Source: Paracoccaceae bacterium (GTDB lineage Bacteria; Pseudomonadota; Alphaproteobacteria; Rhodobacterales; Rhodobacteraceae). From it: a stretch of 62,126 nt of DNA. Below, one piece after another: positions 59,582-62,126 of this stretch. Position 1 is the stretch's first letter; every line of letters begins with the position of its first letter. The stretch spans positions 1 to 62,126 of the forward strand of contig JACSRN010000065.1 of assembly GCA_014879735.1 (NCBI GenBank), given 5' to 3'. Position numbers and translations under genes: made by a program. The notes below the pieces were generated by a model, which made no database searches, was not told where the DNA came from, and was given only the letters and a program-made list of their open reading frames with translations.

Positions 59582-60279
59582 CTCTGGCTCCTGTGTCCAG
59601 CGGTGTGAAGCGCGCTTTTCGGGTCCATGCGGGCAAGAACATCGCGGCTGGCCGGGCAGCCGGCATTCGGGTCGGGTCCGAAGGTCACCTGCGCCTCAGC
59701 CCAGACCGCATCGAGGGCGGCGAGGTCTTCGGGGTCGTCCAGCTCGATCTCTGATACCCCGGCCGGGCTGGCGAGACCGGCCCCGCCGAGTGCCACCAGC
59801 GCGGCCAGGACCGGCGCATAGGCTGCGCCGCGCTTGTCCAGCCGGTCGGCCAGTGCGGCGAGGATCGGCCCGGCATCGGCCAGCAGCGCCCGTGCCTCGT
59901 CCAGCGGCCGGGTCGAGAGATATTCGAGCAGTACCGGCAGGTGATCGGGCAGTTCGGGGCCGACCAGATCGTAGCCGCCCGCACGATAAGTCTCCAGCAG
60001 ATCGACCATGGCACCGCCCCGGTCGCGGCTTTCGCCATGGATATGTTCGAACAGGTTCAGCGACAGGGTGCGCGAACGGTCGAACAGGAAAACATAGCGC
60101 TCCTGCAGGTCATAGAGATCCCCGGTCGCCAGATCCGCCAACAGCGGCGAGAGCTCGTCGAGCGCTGCACCGGTGAGCAGTCCCTCCTCCCGCAACACCT
60201 CCGCGATGGCGGGCATCGCCTCGGCCAGGTCTTCCGAAGGGTAGCAGAGCAGCAGCGACAATGCCTTGAAGGTTTTCAT
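59578..60279 (-). CDS. narJ: Nitrate reductase molybdenum-cofactor assembly chaperone
   Basis: A 233-residue TorD/NarJ-like helical chaperone. MKTFKALSLLLCYPSEDLAEA at the start (less its last residue) and YVFLFDRSRTLSLNLFEHIH are diagnostic. It keeps NarG open for cofactor loading and is not part of the final enzyme. The start at 60279 overlaps the narH stop and has AGGAG 8 nt before it; the longer open frame is rejected. Confidence 0.95.
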   Translation of the reverse strand: MKTFKALSLLLCYPSEDLAEAMPAIAEVLREEGLLTGAALDELSPLLADLATGDLYDLQERYVFLFDRSRTLSLNLFEHIHGESRDRGGAMVDLLETYRAGGYDLVGPELPDHLPVLLEYLSTRPLDEARALLADAGPILAALADRLDKRGAAYAPVLAALVALGGAGLASPAGVSEIELDDPEDLAALDAVWAEAQVTFGPDPNAGCPASRDVLARMDPKSALHTAGHRSQR

Positions 60280-61793
60280 GCGATGAACTCCTGCGGGCTG
60301 CGGAATTTCTTGGCCCCGAACAGCGGCCCGGTATTGCCGGAGGAGCAGGCGTTGCCATCGGTGAAACCGCAACCGCCGCGCAGGTCATAGGCATCCTCGA
60401 CCACCTCGCGATGGGTCGTCGGAATGACGAAGCGGTCTTCGTAATTGGCGATGGCCAGGAGGTGATACATCTCGTCGATCTCGAGCGGCGTCATGCCGAC
60501 CCGCTGCGCGATACCGAGATTGATCACCCCGTCGACCGTTTTCGACCGCATGTAGGCGCGCATGGCCAGCATCCGCTCCAGCGCCTGCGCGACCGGGGCC
60601 TCGTCGCCTGCCGTCAGCATGTTGGCAAGGTAGCGCAACGGGATCCGCAGGCTGCGCACATCGGGCATGTCGTCCTGTGCGGCGATCTGGCCAGCCTCGG
60701 CGGCATGCTGGATCGGCGACAGCGGCGGCACATACCAGACCATCGGCAGGGTGCGGAATTCGGGATGCAGCGGGAAGGCGATCTTCCACTCCATCGCCAT
60801 CTTCCAGATCGGCGAGTTGCGGGCCCCCTCGATCCAGTCTTCGGGAACGCCATCGGCGCGGGCGGCGGCGACCACATCGGGATCGTTCGGGTCGAGAAAC
60901 AGCCCAAGCTGGGCATCGTAAAGATCCTGCTCGGCTGCGACCGAGGCCGCCTCGGGGATGCGGTCGGCATCATAGAGCATCACGCCGAGATAGCGGATAC
61001 GCCCAACGCAGGTTTCCGAGCAGACCGTCGGTTGGCCGGATTCCAGGCGCGGATAGCAGAGGATGCATTTCTCCGATTTGCCGGTGGACCAGTTGTAGTA
61101 GATCTTCTTGTAGGGGCAGCCGGAGACGCACATCCGCCAGCCCCGGCACCGATCCTGATCGATCAGCACGACGCCGTTGTCGTCGCGCTTGTAGATCGCC
61201 CCCGAGGGGCAGGAGGCGACGCAGGCCGGGTTCAGGCAATGCTCGCAGAGCCGCGGCAGATACATCATGAAGGTGTTTTCGTATTCACCGTAGATCTGCT
61301 TTTCGATGCCCTCGAAATTGTGGTCCTGCGAGCGCTTGGCGAATTCGCCGCCAAGGATATCCTCCCAGTTCGGGCTCCATTCCACCTTCTCCATCCGCTC
61401 GCCCGAGACCAGCGAGCGCGGCCGGGCGGTCGGAAAGGCCTCGACCTCGGGGGCGGACTGCAGGTGGTCGTAGTCGAAGGTGAAGGGCTCGTAGAAATCG
61501 TCGATCTCGGGCAGGTTCGGATTGGCGAAGATGTTCGCGAGGATCCGCCATTTGGCGCCCTGGCGGGGGTGCAGATGGCCGGATTTCGTCCTTGTCCAGC
61601 CGCCTTTCCAGCGCTTCTGGTTTTCCCAATCCTTGGGATAGCCGATGCCGGGCTTGGTCTCGACATTGTTGAACCACGCGTATTCGACGCCTTCGCGCGA
61701 GGTCCAGACGTTCTTGCAGGTGACTGAACAGGTATGGCAGCCGATGCATTTGTCGAGGTTCAGCACCATGCCGATTTGCGCACGAACTTTCAT
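60276..61793 (-). CDS. narH: Respiratory nitrate reductase beta subunit (iron-sulfur)
   Basis: A 505-residue electron-transfer subunit. Cysteine clusters are visible: CIGCHTCSVTC at the N-terminus, CEHCLNPACVASCPSG, CRGWRMCVSGCPYKK (with the Trp of the 3Fe-4S site) and CILCYPRLESGQPTVCSETC. It links NarI to the NarG molybdenum centre on the cytoplasmic face. Length is normal. It overlaps narG and narJ by 4 bp each. Confidence 0.97.
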   Translation of the reverse strand: MKVRAQIGMVLNLDKCIGCHTCSVTCKNVWTSREGVEYAWFNNVETKPGIGYPKDWENQKRWKGGWTRTKSGHLHPRQGAKWRILANIFANPNLPEIDDFYEPFTFDYDHLQSAPEVEAFPTARPRSLVSGERMEKVEWSPNWEDILGGEFAKRSQDHNFEGIEKQIYGEYENTFMMYLPRLCEHCLNPACVASCPSGAIYKRDDNGVVLIDQDRCRGWRMCVSGCPYKKIYYNWSTGKSEKCILCYPRLESGQPTVCSETCVGRIRYLGVMLYDADRIPEAASVAAEQDLYDAQLGLFLDPNDPDVVAAARADGVPEDWIEGARNSPIWKMAMEWKIAFPLHPEFRTLPMVWYVPPLSPIQHAAEAGQIAAQDDMPDVRSLRIPLRYLANMLTAGDEAPVAQALERMLAMRAYMRSKTVDGVINLGIAQRVGMTPLEIDEMYHLLAIANYEDRFVIPTTHREVVEDAYDLRGGCGFTDGNACSSGNTGPLFGAKKFRSPQEFIA

Positions 61794-62126
61794 TCCGCAG
61801 CCTCCGTGGGGTGGGTTGCCGATGCGCCCGCGGGCGCCCCGTCCAGCGGGCGTTCCAGCCAGTCGACCTTCGTCAGCTTGCGGACGATGACGATCTCGTC
61901 GCGGTTCGAACCGACGGTACCGTAGTAGTTGAAGCCATAGGAGAGCTGCGCATAGCCGCCGATCATGTGGGTGGGCTTCAGCACCGTGCGGGTGACCGAG
62001 TTGTGGATGCCGCCGCGATTTCCGGTGAGCTGGCTGCCGGGCGTGTTCACGATCTTCTCCTGCGCGTGATACATGAACATCGTGCCCTCCTTCATCCGCT
62101 GGCTGACCACCGCGCGGGCGGTCAGG
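61790..62126 (-). CDS. narG: Respiratory nitrate reductase alpha subunit, C-terminal fragment (cut by window edge)
   Basis: Only about 112 C-terminal residues are present. MYHAQEKIVNTPGSQLTGNR, then GGIHNSVTRTVLKPTHMIGG and YAQLSYGFNYYGTVGSNRDE, are the conserved end of NarG, the molybdenum catalytic subunit. It is the upstream gene of the operon narG-H-J-I-ppiC-TDT; its promoter lies outside the window, so FNR/NarR-type control cannot be judged. Confidence 0.95.
   Translation of the reverse strand, partial: LTARAVVSQRMKEGTMFMYHAQEKIVNTPGSQLTGNRGGIHNSVTRTVLKPTHMIGGYAQLSYGFNYYGTVGSNRDEIVIVRKLTKVDWLERPLDGAPAGASATHPTEAAE

Overview
The window is high-GC DNA with dense, often translationally coupled operons, and it reads as a facultatively denitrifying alphaproteobacterium of the Rhodobacteraceae type (Paracoccus/Rhodobacter-like). 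The grounds are the gene families and their order (rlmB divergent from a tRNA-Tyr, hisF-hisE, a narGHJI operon carrying a parvulin gene, a single-chain pyruvate carboxylase, tripartite tricarboxylate and Fbp-type transporters) and a hairpin plus GATATTTG...GAAGAAG tail after hisE that I recognise from that group. The exact genus cannot be named from this sequence. No rRNA, CRISPR array, replication origin or intact insertion sequence is visible; two transposase remnants are.

Left part (1-22200): three catabolic islands. (i) 102-8377, minus strand: an ABC sugar importer (Tat-type binding protein, two permeases, MalK/UgpC-type ATPase), an aldehyde dehydrogenase and two sialidase-like beta-propellers without signal peptides. 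(ii) 8634-14459, plus strand: a GlxA-type AraC regulator followed by a DapA-family lyase, an aldehyde dehydrogenase, a 2-hydroxyacid dehydrogenase and a mandelate-racemase-type enolase-superfamily protein. The layout suggests an imported acidic sugar derivative that is dehydrated, cleaved and oxidised. Similar TTGCGC sites lie before both the regulator and the plus-strand operon. (iii) 14699-22195: a cupin and a FadR-type regulator on the minus strand, divergent from rraA-like, GntR, tctCBA, a second rraA-like gene and a second DapA-family gene. This looks like uptake and aldol cleavage of a carboxylic acid, with clear palindromic operators between the divergent arms.

Middle (22200-37500): a gap with IS256-type transposase debris, an AhpD-like gene, tRNA-Gly, pyruvate carboxylase, a divergent drug-efflux/MarR pair, a ProC-like gene, hisF-hisE, a CoA-binding protein, rlmB, tRNA-Tyr and a membrane-bound PQQ glucose-type dehydrogenase. 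These are mostly housekeeping genes separated by several gene-free stretches.

Right part (37500-62126): a nine-gene operon (37568-48804) holds a complete ABC sugar importer, a SorC-family regulator, an aldo/keto reductase, a GlpD-like flavoprotein, a DhnA-type aldolase, an FGGY kinase and a GMC oxidoreductase. It is the best candidate for an uncharacterised polyol/ketose pathway. It is preceded by a perfect inverted repeat that probably binds the SorC regulator. Then come chrA, an Fbp-type iron(III) importer, a CGNR regulator divergent from azlCD (both apparently leaderless), an IS3-like remnant, and the nitrate reductase operon narG(partial)-H-J-I-ppiC-TDT transporter, running off the right edge.
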